Source: Bordetella genomosp. 4 | GTDB taxonomy: Bacteria > Pseudomonadota > Gammaproteobacteria > Burkholderiales > Burkholderiaceae_B | Direction: 5' to 3' | Length of the DNA: 64,000 nt | Assembly: GCF_002261185.1 (NCBI RefSeq) | Contig: NZ_NEVQ01000013.1 | Coordinates: 1,178,001 to 1,242,000 of the forward strand | Part shown: piece after piece, positions 26,928-36,214 of the stretch | How the letters are laid out: each line of letters begins with the position of its first letter | How positions within the stretch are numbered: the stretch's first letter is position 1 | The notes under the pieces: generated by a model | Databases searched by the model: none | What the model was told of the DNA's origin: nothing | The model's input: the letters and a program-made list of their open reading frames with translations, nothing else | Made by a program: the position numbers and the translations under genes

Positions 26928-29540
26928 ATGAAAACTGAGCCGTCCACCACAACCGCTGATCTAGAGCAGTTGGTTGCGGACGTCGATCGCGGCGGACGCC
27001 AAGCAGGCGGAATCGCCGGCGCCACGTTGGCAATAGGTGCGCTGCTATGGTCGCTGTTCCAGCTCTGGTATGCCTCGCCGCTGCCGTTCTCGCTGCGCTG
27101 GGGCATTTTCAATGATACCGAGGCGCGCGCACTGCACCTGGGCATCGCGATGTTTTTGGGCTACTTGGCCTATCCCGCACGCAAGAGCTCGCCGCGCGAT
27201 CGCATGCCGTGGCACGACTGGATACTCGCCATCGTCGCAGCCTTTTGCGGCGCGTATTTGTTTTTGTTTTACAAAGAACTGGCAGGCCGTCCTGGCCAGC
27301 CCACCACGATGGATGTGGCCACCGCGGCCATCGGTCTGGTGCTGCTGCTGGAGGTCACACGCCGCTCGCTAGGCTTGCCCATGACGGTGCTCGGCGCCGT
27401 ATTCGTGCTGTACGTACTGGCCGGCCCCTGGCTGCCCGACGTGCTCGCGCACCGTGGCGCCTCCATCGAGCGGCTCGCCTCGCATATGTGGCTGACGACA
27501 GAGGGCGTCTACGGCGTCGCGCTGGGCGTGTCGGTCTCGTACATCTTTATTTTTGTCTTGCTGGGTTCGCTGCTGGACAAATGCGGTGCGGGCAACTACA
27601 TGATGCAAGTCTCATTCGCACTGCTGGGCCACTTGCGTGGCGGTCCGGCCAAAGTCGCCGTCGTATCGTCTGCGGTCAACGGACTGGTCTCTGCCTCATC
27701 AGTCGCCAACGTGGTCACAGGCGGGATTTTCACCATCCCCTTGATGAAAAAAGCCGGCTATGGCGGCATTCGTGCAGGCGCTATCGAAACCGCATCATCG
27801 GTCAATGGACAGATCATGCCCCCGGTCATGGGAGCAGCGGCATTTCTGATGATCGAATACGTCGGCATCCCCTACACCGACATCATTCGCCACGCGATTC
27901 TGCCGGCCTCGATCTCGTACATTGCGCTGTTCTACATCGTCCACCTGGAAGCGCTCAAGCTCGGCATCCAGCCCATGATGTCCGGCGGCAAACCCCGTAC
28001 GCCACTGCAGAAACTCGCAGGTTGGGGCATGGGAATTTGCGGCACGCTGATCGTCATGGGATTGGTGTACTGGATCGGGATGGGTGTCAAAGCGGTCGCA
28101 GGCGCGTCTGCGGTCTGGATACTGCTGGCGCTGCTGGTGATCCTGAACGTCTGGCTGCTGCGTGTGGCAGCACGCTATCCCGATTTGTCCGAAGAGATCA
28201 ACGTCACAAACCCTGTGCGTCCCGAGCCATGGCCCACCGTACGGGCCGGCCTGCATTTCCTGATCCCCATCGGCATTCTCGTATGGTGCCTGAGTATCGA
28301 GGAACTGTCTGCCGGGCTGTCCGCATTCTGGGCCGCCGTCGCGATGCTGGTGCAGATGATCACGCAGCGTCCTCTGACTGCATGGTTCCGGCAACAACCC
28401 GTCGCACCTGCTCTGCAGCGCGGCTGGCGTGAGGCTATCGGCGGACTGGAGGACGGTGCCCGCAACATGATCGGCATCGCCATCGCCTGCGGCACTGCAG
28501 GACTGATCGTGGGCGCGATCACGCTCACCGGCCTGGGCTTGCGCATGACCGCGTTCGTCGAATTGGTATCGATGGGCAACGTGCTGCTGATGCTGATCTT
28601 TACCGCCATCGTGTGCCTGATTCTGGGCCTGGGCATGCCGACCACGGCCAACTACATTTTGATGGCCACCTTGATGGCCCCTGTGGTTGTCGAACTCGGT
28701 GCGCAGAACGGACTCGTGATTCCGCTCATCGCCGTGCACATGTTCGTGTTCTATTACGGGATCATGGCCGACATCACACCGCCAGTGGGGTTGGCCACTT
28801 TCGCTGCGGCGGCGATTTCCGGCGAAGATCCCATCAAGACCGGCATCCAGGGCACGACCTATGCATTGCGTACCGCCGTGCTGCCTTTCATGTTTGTCTT
28901 CAACCCGCTGCTGTTGTTGATCGATGTGCATGGATGGGCGGAGTTGCTGTTGGTGATCACCGGCGCGACCTTGGCGTCCCTGACCTTTGCAGCAGCAACG
29001 CTGGGTTGGTTCCGTGTGCGGTGCACGATCGTCGAGATCGCTGTGCTGCTGCTGGTGACGTTCATGCTGTTCCGCCCAGACTGGTTCATGAACCATCTGT
29101 ATGGCAAATACGAAAGCTTGCCTGCGTCCCAGATCAATCAGGTCGCATCCGAACTGCCTGACAGCGGTCGGCTGGTCGCGGTCTTGCATGGCATGAACAT
29201 CGAGGGCGATGAGCTTACGAAAACGGTTGCCGTGACGCTATCGCCATTGCCCGAAGGCGATACCAGCACCGGTGTCGCCGCAGGACGCAAGCGACTGAGC
29301 GACGCCGGTCTCATGGTCACGGCCTTAGGGGATCAAGTCCAAATTGGCGCTGTGCAATTCGGCAGCCGTGCGCGCAAGGCAGGATGGGAGCAAGGATGGG
29401 ATGTCGTCAGCGTCCAGATTCCGAATCCGCATCGGCCGTCGGAGTTCTGGGTGTATATCCCGGCGTTGGCGCTGTTGGCAGCGGTGTGGGGATTGCAAGG
29501 ACGTCGGCAGCGTCGGGAGTTAACGCCTTCTGTCGCGTAG
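26928..29540 (+). CDS. TRAP transporter fused permease (4TM/12TM) with DUF3394 tail
   Basis: The 870-residue protein fuses the small (DctQ) and large (DctM) units, as TAXI systems do. Residues 1-180 hold four to five spans. The DctM part holds VVSSAVNGLVSASSVANVVTGGIFTIPLMKKAGYGG and IETASSVNGQIMPPVMGAAAFLMIEYVGIPY. Later spans include LILGLGMPTTANYILMATLMAPVVVELG and FVFYYGIMADITPPVGLATFAAAAISGEDP. The last 160 residues are a DUF3394-type domain (DWFMNHLYGKYE onward) of unknown role. It uses a sodium or proton gradient. GTAGGGGA precedes the ATG. Confidence 0.95.
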   Translation: MKTEPSTTTADLEQLVADVDRGGRQAGGIAGATLAIGALLWSLFQLWYASPLPFSLRWGIFNDTEARALHLGIAMFLGYLAYPARKSSPRDRMPWHDWILAIVAAFCGAYLFLFYKELAGRPGQPTTMDVATAAIGLVLLLEVTRRSLGLPMTVLGAVFVLYVLAGPWLPDVLAHRGASIERLASHMWLTTEGVYGVALGVSVSYIFIFVLLGSLLDKCGAGNYMMQVSFALLGHLRGGPAKVAVVSSAVNGLVSASSVANVVTGGIFTIPLMKKAGYGGIRAGAIETASSVNGQIMPPVMGAAAFLMIEYVGIPYTDIIRHAILPASISYIALFYIVHLEALKLGIQPMMSGGKPRTPLQKLAGWGMGICGTLIVMGLVYWIGMGVKAVAGASAVWILLALLVILNVWLLRVAARYPDLSEEINVTNPVRPEPWPTVRAGLHFLIPIGILVWCLSIEELSAGLSAFWAAVAMLVQMITQRPLTAWFRQQPVAPALQRGWREAIGGLEDGARNMIGIAIACGTAGLIVGAITLTGLGLRMTAFVELVSMGNVLLMLIFTAIVCLILGLGMPTTANYILMATLMAPVVVELGAQNGLVIPLIAVHMFVFYYGIMADITPPVGLATFAAAAISGEDPIKTGIQGTTYALRTAVLPFMFVFNPLLLLIDVHGWAELLLVITGATLASLTFAAATLGWFRVRCTIVEIAVLLLVTFMLFRPDWFMNHLYGKYESLPASQINQVASELPDSGRLVAVLHGMNIEGDELTKTVAVTLSPLPEGDTSTGVAAGRKRLSDAGLMVTALGDQVQIGAVQFGSRARKAGWEQGWDVVSVQIPNPHRPSEFWVYIPALALLAAVWGLQGRRQRRELTPSVA

Positions 29541-29585
29541 TTGATGGGTTGATCGTTTGCTTGCGGGAACGTTCTCTGTGAACAC

Positions 29586-29719
29586 GTTCCTGTCGGGGGC
29601 AAAACGCCTAGCCGAGCCTATCGCACGGACTCGCCCCATGACCAGGGGGCTCGGCCTCGCTACGCGAGGCTAAATCCGTGCTCTACGGCGCGGCTAGGCG
29701 TTTTGCCCCCGACAGGAAC
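29586..29719. repeat. Long palindrome A2 (family A)
   Basis: Perfect 29-bp arms at 29586-29614 and 29691-29719 enclose a 76-base loop. The outer edge GTTCCTGTCGGGGGC and the following ACTCACAGTAG match A1 (GGAACTCACAATAG beside GCCCCCGGCA), although the inner arms differ. The loop contains GCCTCGC-TAC-GCGAGGC and GCACGGA...TCCGTGC. It lies 45 bases after the TRAP permease stop. Strong enough to stop transcription, but there is no T-run. Confidence 0.87.
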
Positions 29720-29790
29720 TCACAGTAGAGATGAATCACGGATGCAGACGACGTATAGAGCGTGCACATGTTGAGAGCTGCCGTGAATAA

Positions 29791-29950
29791 GAGACGCTGC
29801 GAGCCAGGCCTCGCCGTGCAAAAGGGGCACCGGGCCGTAGAGCGCGGATTCAGCCTCGCGCAGCGAGGCCGAGGCCCCTGGTCATGGGCCGAGTCCGTGC
29901 GATAGGCCCGGTGCCCCTTTTACACGGCGAGGCCTGGCGCCAAAAGAACC
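29791..29950. repeat. Long palindrome B2 (family B)
   Basis: Arms of 34 bp (33 identical) lie at 29803-29836 and 29905-29938. Left flank GAGACGCTGCGAG and right flank GCCAAAAGAACC are shared with B1. The loop (29834-29906) matches the inverted loop of A2 (29617-29689) in 68 of 73 bases. The stop codon of the FAD oxidoreductase lies 36 bases beyond the right flank, after an A/C-rich AACAACAAAC stretch also seen at B1. Confidence 0.87.
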
Positions 29951-29986
29951 TTACCCTTCACCAGCAAACAACAAACAACAAACACC

Positions 29987-31117
29987 CTACCCCAACCGCC
30001 CCCCAACAGTCCGTTCCCCAATCGCCAACCCCACCGTCATCCCCACCCCCGAATGCATCACCGCCACCGTGGTAGCCTCATCAACCGGCATCACAGAGAA
30101 CGGCGCCGGCCCATGCGCCCCATAAACCCCTTGCCAGCGCTCAACAACCCGTAACCGCGCCCCCAACGCCTGCGAGGCCAGCTCGAGCATCGCGTTATCC
30201 ACCGCCTCGTCATTGAACGGCGGCGCATCCTGCCCATAACGATGCGAATCACCAATGATCAATTCCCCATAAGGCGTAGGGCTGATCAAAAGATGAATCC
30301 CATTCTCGAGCAAATACGGCGAGCGCTCCTGGATGATGTCGCGCAACACCTGTGCCGAGGGCAGATCCGAAAACGCCCCATAGTGCACACATGACAGCCC
30401 CGTCAACAACGGACGGTCCAACTGCTCGATAGGATTAGACTCGAACACGGCACGCAGCATTTGCAGCCGTGTCACCTCCAGATCCATCGGCGCAAACAAC
30501 TCAGGCATCAGCGTCAGATAATCATGCCCCGGGCACACAAACACATGCCCGCCCTGAAAATCCCCCGCCGTCGTACTGACAAGGCCGCCCTGCACTGCAC
30601 GCGCCAACGTGCCGGTAATGAACGTCACGCCCAATGACTCCGCCAGATAGCGAGTAATGGCCGGCAACGCTTCGCGCGAATAGATCTGCAGATCGTCGTG
30701 CCCTTGTATCGCGGCGCAATGATGTGCAAGCCTGCCGCCATACAGACGGGCGACCTCGCGGCTGGATAATAGCTGCGCACGATAGCCTTCCTGGTGCAAT
30801 CGCGTATCCGCAAATTCCTGCAATACATCCGCCTCATCGGCATTACGCGCCAGCACGAGCGCACCGTTGGCACGCACATGAAATCCAGCCTTTGCAGCCA
30901 GGTCCAGCCAGAGCTCGCGCGCCTGCTGCGCATGCGACAACATCATGCCGGGAGGCTGCCCCGTGACGATGACTTGGCCAAAATTGCGGACAGTGGCCCC
31001 ATGCGCCTGACGGCTGCGTTCGATGACGGCCACAGACAGACCGCGCTTGGCCGCAGCCCAGGCGTGGGCAACGCCGAGCATACCGGCGCCGACCACGATG
31101 ACGTCGAAGTTTTTCAT
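29987..31117 (-). CDS. FAD-dependent oxidoreductase of the phosphonate cluster (TIGR03364 type)
   Basis: I start at the ATG at 31117, just before KNFDVIVVGAGMLGVAHAWAAAKRG, the FAD-binding Rossmann motif; 376 residues. The D-amino-acid oxidase fold follows (ATVRNFGQVIVTGQ, YGELIIGDSHRYG, VMHSGVGMTVGLAIGE at the C-terminus). This subfamily occurs with phosphonoacetaldehyde hydrolase genes. It probably oxidises 2-aminoethylphosphonate or its N-methyl form to phosphonoacetaldehyde, replacing the transaminase PhnW, which is absent here. It is the last gene of the operon, 16 bases after the receptor gene. Confidence 0.85.
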   Translation of the reverse strand: MKNFDVIVVGAGMLGVAHAWAAAKRGLSVAVIERSRQAHGATVRNFGQVIVTGQPPGMMLSHAQQARELWLDLAAKAGFHVRANGALVLARNADEADVLQEFADTRLHQEGYRAQLLSSREVARLYGGRLAHHCAAIQGHDDLQIYSREALPAITRYLAESLGVTFITGTLARAVQGGLVSTTAGDFQGGHVFVCPGHDYLTLMPELFAPMDLEVTRLQMLRAVFESNPIEQLDRPLLTGLSCVHYGAFSDLPSAQVLRDIIQERSPYLLENGIHLLISPTPYGELIIGDSHRYGQDAPPFNDEAVDNAMLELASQALGARLRVVERWQGVYGAHGPAPFSVMPVDEATTVAVMHSGVGMTVGLAIGERTVGGRLG

Positions 31118-31133
31118 TTCCAAAGAACCCTGC

Positions 31134-32156
31134 TTATTTTTTCTTGGCTTCGGACTTGCCGTCGTAACGCTTGGTCCACTCGGCGATGATGCGGTCACGA
31201 TTGGTGGCGGCCCACGTGAAATCGTTCTTGATCATGCGCGAGCTCAGGTCTGCCGGCAGATTGGGATTGGCCGTTGCGATGGACGGAATCGCCAGCACGG
31301 CAAAGTTCGTCTTGTACAACTCGTTGGCTTCGCGGCTGGCCGAGAAATCCGCCAGTTTTTTCGCAGCATCCAGATTCTTGGTGCCCTTGATGATCGCGGT
31401 CGCCTCGACTTCCCAGCCCAGGCCTTCCGAGGGGAATACGGCCTCGATGGGTGCGCCATCGGCTTTCAGCTTGGCGGCGCGATAGTCAAACGAGATGCCG
31501 ATCGGAAACTCGCCGGCGGCCGCCATGTTGCAAGGCTTGGAGCCCGAATGCGTGTACGAGCCGATATTCTTGTGCAAGGCATCCATGAACGCCCAGCCTT
31601 TTTCTTCGCCAAACATCTGCAGCCACGCACTCACATCCAGGAACCCCGTCCCGGAGGAAGCCGGATTCGGCATCACGATTTTGCCAGCGTATTCGGGCTT
31701 GGTCAGGTCCTGCCATGACGCGGGCTTGGGCAGTTTCTGCTTTTCGGCTTCGATGGTGTTAAAGCAGATCGCGGCAGCGAAACCGTCCATGCCGACCCAG
31801 CTCGGCTCAGCCTTGGCGTCGCGCATGTTAGCGGCGATCTGATCCAAGCCCTTCGGCGCATATGGCAGCAACATGCCTTCACTGTCCATCAAGCCGAGCG
31901 ACGTGCCCGCCAAGCCCCAGACGACATCTGCTTTCGGATTCGCCTTCTCGGCCAGCAATTTCGCGGTGATGATGCCGGTGGAATCACGTACCCATTGAAT
32001 CTTGATATCGGGATTGGCCTTTTCGAACGCCGCCTGATAGGCCTTGATCTGGTCGGCTTCCAGCGCAGTGTAAACGGTCAGCGTGGTCGCAGCCGAAGCG
32101 GTACCCATGACGCCAGTCAGCGCGGCGGCCAGGGCGATTAGCGTATAGTGTTTCAT
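31134..32156 (-). CDS. phnS: 2-aminoethylphosphonate ABC transporter, periplasmic binding protein
   Basis: The 340-residue protein has a signal peptide (MKHYTLIALAAALTGVMGTASA). The mature domain starts TTLTVYTALEADQIKAYQAAFEKANPDIKIQWVRDSTGI, of the Fe(III)/AEP receptor class. It continues VVWGLAGTSLGLMDSEGMLLPY, KIVMPNPASSGTGFLDVSAWLQMFGEEKGWAFMDAL and SGSKPCNMAAAGEFPIGISFDYRAAKLK. The neighbours PhnX, permease and ATPase point to AEP as ligand; without them an iron receptor could be considered. The 119-base gap before phnX may hold an internal hairpin (GGGAGCAGCCCAAAGGCTGC). Confidence 0.9.
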   Translation of the reverse strand: MKHYTLIALAAALTGVMGTASAATTLTVYTALEADQIKAYQAAFEKANPDIKIQWVRDSTGIITAKLLAEKANPKADVVWGLAGTSLGLMDSEGMLLPYAPKGLDQIAANMRDAKAEPSWVGMDGFAAAICFNTIEAEKQKLPKPASWQDLTKPEYAGKIVMPNPASSGTGFLDVSAWLQMFGEEKGWAFMDALHKNIGSYTHSGSKPCNMAAAGEFPIGISFDYRAAKLKADGAPIEAVFPSEGLGWEVEATAIIKGTKNLDAAKKLADFSASREANELYKTNFAVLAIPSIATANPNLPADLSSRMIKNDFTWAATNRDRIIAEWTKRYDGKSEAKKK

Positions 32157-32275
32157 CTTTTACTCCGATAGATTCCGGCATCGCCGGACAGGAAAGGGGA
32201 GCAGCCCAAAGGCTGCAGGATTGGTCAGATTCGCGCGGATGCTTTATCGAGTCAGTGCAGAGGTCGCTCAGACGA

Positions 32276-33097
32276 TCATGGACGCTCGCCAGCAGCCAGA
32301 CGTGACTCGATTTCACTGATGATGGCCGGTAAATCGGCCACGGTATCAATCAGAAAATGCGGAGCGGCGCCAGAGAGCTCCTGGTTGGCACGCGTGCGCG
32401 CTGCATCGCGGCCAGCTGCATCCAGATGCTGATATTCCTCTAGCGTTAACCCGGCGGCATTACCCGATAGCAGCAGGCCAACCGTCCACATTCCGGCGCG
32501 ACGGCCTTCTTCGATACCCGGCGCGGTATCGTCGACCTTGACGCAACCTGCCACATCCGCGAGGCCCAATTCCACGACATTTTTCAACGCCATCGCGGGC
32601 GCCGGGCGGGCGCGCGGCACTTCGTCGCTGGCAACGATGTACTCCGGTGCAATACCTTCGGTGGCGGCGCGCTCGATGACGCGATCCATCACGCTGCGGG
32701 GGTAGCCCGAGCAGGAACCGATTTTCAAACCCCGGTCACGCAAGGTGTTCAACACCTCGACAGCACCAGGGATGGCAGCGGAATACTGCGCCACCTTTTC
32801 CAACTGCATCGGCAAAAAACGTTCGTAGATGGCCGTCACATCATCGTCAGTGGGCAGATGGCCAAATTTTGCCTCGTACTGGCTCGCAATCGCGGGCTCG
32901 TCGCACAGCGTACGAATGTGATCCCATTTGCCCATCCCCATCGGGCCACGGGCCTGCTCCAGCGAAACATCCATGCCGAATTGTGCAAACGCCTCGACAA
33001 AAACTTTGGTCGGCGCAAAGGAGCCGAAATCGACCAAGGTGCCGGCCCAGTCAAAAATCACCGCTTCCAGGCGGACGGGCAATGACGGTACTGTCAT
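32276..33097 (-). CDS. phnX: Phosphonoacetaldehyde hydrolase (phosphonatase)
   Basis: From the ATG at 33097 the enzyme has 273 residues, the usual length. It is a HAD enzyme splitting phosphonoacetaldehyde into acetaldehyde and phosphate. [16 protein letters not shown] carries the nucleophile Asp16, and [12 protein letters not shown] carries the Schiff-base Lys57 of the phosphonatase cap. [16 protein letters not shown] and [28 protein letters not shown] are the later HAD motifs. It lies 19 bases after the permease gene. Confidence 0.96.
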   Translation of the reverse strand: MTVPSLPVRLEAVIFDWAGTLVDFGSFAPTKVFVEAFAQFGMDVSLEQARGPMGMGKWDHIRTLCDEPAIASQYEAKFGHLPTDDDVTAIYERFLPMQLEKVAQYSAAIPGAVEVLNTLRDRGLKIGSCSGYPRSVMDRVIERAATEGIAPEYIVASDEVPRARPAPAMALKNVVELGLADVAGCVKVDDTAPGIEEGRRAGMWTVGLLLSGNAAGLTLEEYQHLDAAGRDAARTRANQELSGAAPHFLIDTVADLPAIISEIESRLAAGERP

Positions 33098-33116
33098 GAT
33101 AGTTATTCCAGAAAAA

Positions 33117-34916
33117 TTAGACGGAGACGGGGCGACGCCACGCTTGCGTGCGAGCCACCAGGGCGCGGCTGGCCACATGCATCGCCAACGCCGCGATGGC
33201 GGAGCTGGCCATGATCACAGTGCACATCGCCGCAGCAGGACCTATGAATCCGGCATCGTCCATGTTCAACACCGCCACGGCCGCCAACACCGTAGAGGGG
33301 CTATACAAAAACACCACCGCAGAGACGGTCGTCATCGACGACACGAACAGATAACGAGCAATGTCCAGCGCAGCGGGCAAGCACATCGGAAGCGTCACAC
33401 GCAAAAAGGTGGTGATACGCGGTACTTTCAGCGATGCGGAGGCCGCTTCGAATTCAGGATCCAACGCGTTCAGCGCCGTGGCCGCAGTCAAATGAGCGCT
33501 GGTATAGAAATGCACCACCGTGCACAACACCAGCAACGGCATCGTCCCGTACAACACATTCAGCGGATTCGACGGACTATTGAAAAAGAAGATATAGCCC
33601 AGGCCCAACACCAATCCCGGCACGGCCATCGGCATGAGCGCCAGCATGCCGACCAGGCCACGCAAACTGCGCGCAACCACGCCGCGTGCAGGGATTTTCT
33701 CCATCATCCATGCGCCGACGAAAACCACCGTCGTGCCCACGACTGCCGTGCAGAACGCCAACTGCAGACTATTGCGCCACGCCAACCACCCACCACCGTC
33801 CATATTGTTGAAATCGTATGAACGCAGCGACATGGACAAGTTGTACGGCCACATCTTGACGAACGATGCCCAGACCGCCACACCGATGATCAGCAGCAGG
33901 AACGCCGCCACAATGCCGGCCAGCGTCAAGAACACGGTATCGCGCTTGCGATTCGTTTCGGCCACATAGGGCTGGGCACGGCCACTCATTTGCGCCCCTT
34001 GGCGAGCACGCAAGCGGCGATCCAGCACAAAGGTCAAGATCGCGGGCAACAACAGCATGATGCCGATGGCCGCGCCCTTCGGAAAATTCTGCTGACCGAC
34101 GACCGCTTTATAGGCCTCCATGGCGAGGACGTTATAGTCGCCGCCAACGACCTTGGGCACGCCAAAGTCCGTCACAGTCAAGGTAAAAACCACGCAGCAG
34201 GCGGAAAACACCGCGTAGCGCGTTCCTGGCAAGGTGACCGTCCAGAACGTGCGCAGCGCGCCCGCCCCCATCGCACGGGTCGCATCATAGAGACGGCCGT
34301 CGGCCAATGCGAGGCCGGTCAACAGAATCATGAGCGCATGGGGAAATGTATAAAACGCCTCGCCTACGACAATGCCCCAGAACCCGTAAATCGTGACGCC
34401 GCCGAGCAAGTCTTTCAGCAGACCCTGGTTGCCCAGCAGATACACCAACGCGATCCCCGGCAACAACGAGGGCGCCAGCAACGGCAGCAGCGCGATCGTA
34501 CGCAACAGGCTTTTGCCTACGATGCGCGTGCGCGTCAGCGCATAGGCAAACGCGTACGCGCAGGGCACTACGACCGCCATCGTCACCATGCCCACAGTCA
34601 AACTGCGCGCCACCATCGCCAGAAAACCGTCGGCGCTGATGATGCCGGCCAATACCGACAACCCTGCCCAATTGCCGTCGCTGTCCATGACGGACTTGGC
34701 CAGAATTCCCAGCAACGGCAGCGCCAGGAAAATCAGCAGGCCGAGCACCAAGGCCCCCTGCCCCGCGTTCAGGCCCCACGTGCCCACCCAGGCGGGCATG
34801 GGACGCCTGCCCAACGCATGCGAAGCTCCCTCTGAGGCGAAATGACGGTTACGCACTGCGTTTGCCGCAGCGTCTCGCGTTCCCATTGACAAGGTAGTTC
34901 CAGACGGCTCAGTCAT
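33117..34916 (-). CDS. 2-aminoethylphosphonate ABC transporter, fused permease
   Basis: From the ATG at 34916 the protein has 599 residues with about twelve membrane spans, two ABC permease domains in one chain. Each half has its coupling loop: [48 protein letters not shown] in the first and [25 protein letters not shown] in the second. The fused form is typical of the AEP and FbpB-type importers. An 80-residue hydrophilic N-terminus precedes the first span. It lies seven bases after the ATPase gene. Confidence 0.92.
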   Translation of the reverse strand: MTEPSGTTLSMGTRDAAANAVRNRHFASEGASHALGRRPMPAWVGTWGLNAGQGALVLGLLIFLALPLLGILAKSVMDSDGNWAGLSVLAGIISADGFLAMVARSLTVGMVTMAVVVPCAYAFAYALTRTRIVGKSLLRTIALLPLLAPSLLPGIALVYLLGNQGLLKDLLGGVTIYGFWGIVVGEAFYTFPHALMILLTGLALADGRLYDATRAMGAGALRTFWTVTLPGTRYAVFSACCVVFTLTVTDFGVPKVVGGDYNVLAMEAYKAVVGQQNFPKGAAIGIMLLLPAILTFVLDRRLRARQGAQMSGRAQPYVAETNRKRDTVFLTLAGIVAAFLLLIIGVAVWASFVKMWPYNLSMSLRSYDFNNMDGGGWLAWRNSLQLAFCTAVVGTTVVFVGAWMMEKIPARGVVARSLRGLVGMLALMPMAVPGLVLGLGYIFFFNSPSNPLNVLYGTMPLLVLCTVVHFYTSAHLTAATALNALDPEFEAASASLKVPRITTFLRVTLPMCLPAALDIARYLFVSSMTTVSAVVFLYSPSTVLAAVAVLNMDDAGFIGPAAAMCTVIMASSAIAALAMHVASRALVARTQAWRRPVSV

Positions 34917-34923
34917 CGCAGGC

Positions 34924-35997
34924 TCAAGCGTAGGCGCGTATCGCATGGCAAGGCAGCTCCACCCAGCAACGGCTGGCAGCATGAGGGCCCAGCAGGGCGT
35001 CTCCGATTTCAGGGGAAACGATGGAGTGCAACGTGGTACCGGGCACGCCGTCCAGACGCAGCGCCAGACGATAGCTGCGACCCAGGAACACACCATCCAG
35101 CACCTCGGCCAACACGGCGTTGGGCTCATCGGGACGGACCGTACTGACGCGCACGGCTTCCGGGCGTACAAAGAGTTTGCCTGCATCGAGGTCCAGTGCC
35201 GATTCCACGGCCAGCTCCTGACGCCCTACCCGCGCACGATGTGCATCGACGCGCTGGAACGGCAGCCAGTTGGCCTCGCCCACGAAATCCGCGATGAATG
35301 CCGAACCCGGCTGGCGATACAGATCGCGCGGCGTGCCATACTGCTCGATCACGCCGCCGTTCATGACCGCAATACGATCTGCCATGACCATGGCCTCCTC
35401 CTGGTCATGGGTCACCATCAGCATGGTGATCGACAAACGTTTTTGCAACGCGCGCAGTTCAACGCGCAAATGCTCGCGGACGCGGGCATCCAGCGCGGAC
35501 ATGGGCTCATCCAGCAGCAATAACGACGGCGACGGAGCCAAGGCACGCGCCATCGCCACCCGCTGCTGTTGTCCGCCGGAAATCTGCCCGGGATATTTCT
35601 TCGCCGCCCCCTCCAGCCCGACCAGCGTCAGCATTTCCTCGACACGGTGCTCTACGTGTTTGCGATGCGAGCGTTTGCCGCTGAGGCCATAAGCCACGTT
35701 CTGTGCAACAGTCAGATTGGGAAACAGGGCATACGACTGAAACAGAATGCCGTAATCGCGTTCCTGAGGTGGGACGTGAGAAATATCACGTCCCGACAAC
35801 ACGATCGTGCCACTATCCTGCCGCTCCAGCCCTGCGATGGCGCGCAGCAAGGTCGTTTTGCCGCAGCCCGACGGCCCCAGCAGGCAGACCAGCTCGCCCG
35901 CGCGGATATCGAGCGACACATCGGCCAAAGCCGTATGCGCGCCAAATCGCTTGACGAGTTGCCTGACAGAAAGAAATGCTTGGCCGGGTTGGGGCAT
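34924..35997 (-). CDS. phnT: 2-aminoethylphosphonate ABC transporter, ATP-binding protein
   Basis: The 357-residue ATPase shows Walker A GPSGCGKTT (41-49), Q-loop FQSYALFPNL, signature SGGQQQR (141-147) and Walker B LLLLDEP with switch His in VTHDQEE. The C-terminal TOBE-type domain (about 245-357) is regulatory. It is the first gene of the minus-strand operon ATPase-permease-PhnX-receptor-oxidoreductase, divergent from a LysR gene. Confidence 0.94.
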   Translation of the reverse strand: MPQPGQAFLSVRQLVKRFGAHTALADVSLDIRAGELVCLLGPSGCGKTTLLRAIAGLERQDSGTIVLSGRDISHVPPQERDYGILFQSYALFPNLTVAQNVAYGLSGKRSHRKHVEHRVEEMLTLVGLEGAAKKYPGQISGGQQQRVAMARALAPSPSLLLLDEPMSALDARVREHLRVELRALQKRLSITMLMVTHDQEEAMVMADRIAVMNGGVIEQYGTPRDLYRQPGSAFIADFVGEANWLPFQRVDAHRARVGRQELAVESALDLDAGKLFVRPEAVRVSTVRPDEPNAVLAEVLDGVFLGRSYRLALRLDGVPGTTLHSIVSPEIGDALLGPHAASRCWVELPCHAIRAYA

Positions 35998-36214
35998 AGT
36001 GCCTCCGCGTAAAAGACAGAGGCAGTATGAGAACCGCGTATTGTGTGTTTATGACACTACGCAAAAATGTCGTAATAGAAATATCAAATAATTTTGGTTT
36101 ACTTAGGGGTTGGCCTCACGCCCCTTTTTTGGGCCAAGGGATCCGGCCCCTGTTCGGGACAGGGACCTTCGCCTCAGCGTGCGGGCTTTTGCCTCATTTG
36201 ATATTCAGGACACC
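35998..36214. promoter_or_regulatory. Divergent promoter region of the phosphonate cluster
   Basis: The 217 bases between the ATPase gene and the LysR gene are AT-rich around 36040-36105. TGACACTACGCAAAAATGTCGTAAT (36050-36074) has weak inverted symmetry and is the best place for a LysR site. A ribosome site for the LysR start is not obvious. Confidence 0.4.

Noticed and set aside
27795-29189. Long minus-strand frame inside the TRAP permease
   Set aside because: His/Gln/Asp/Arg-rich shadow of a GC-rich gene; the permease in the plus frame is clear.
29541-29986. Insertion-sequence remnant
   Set aside because: No transposase frame, no target-site duplication seen, and each palindrome has its own arms rather than terminal repeats around a gene.
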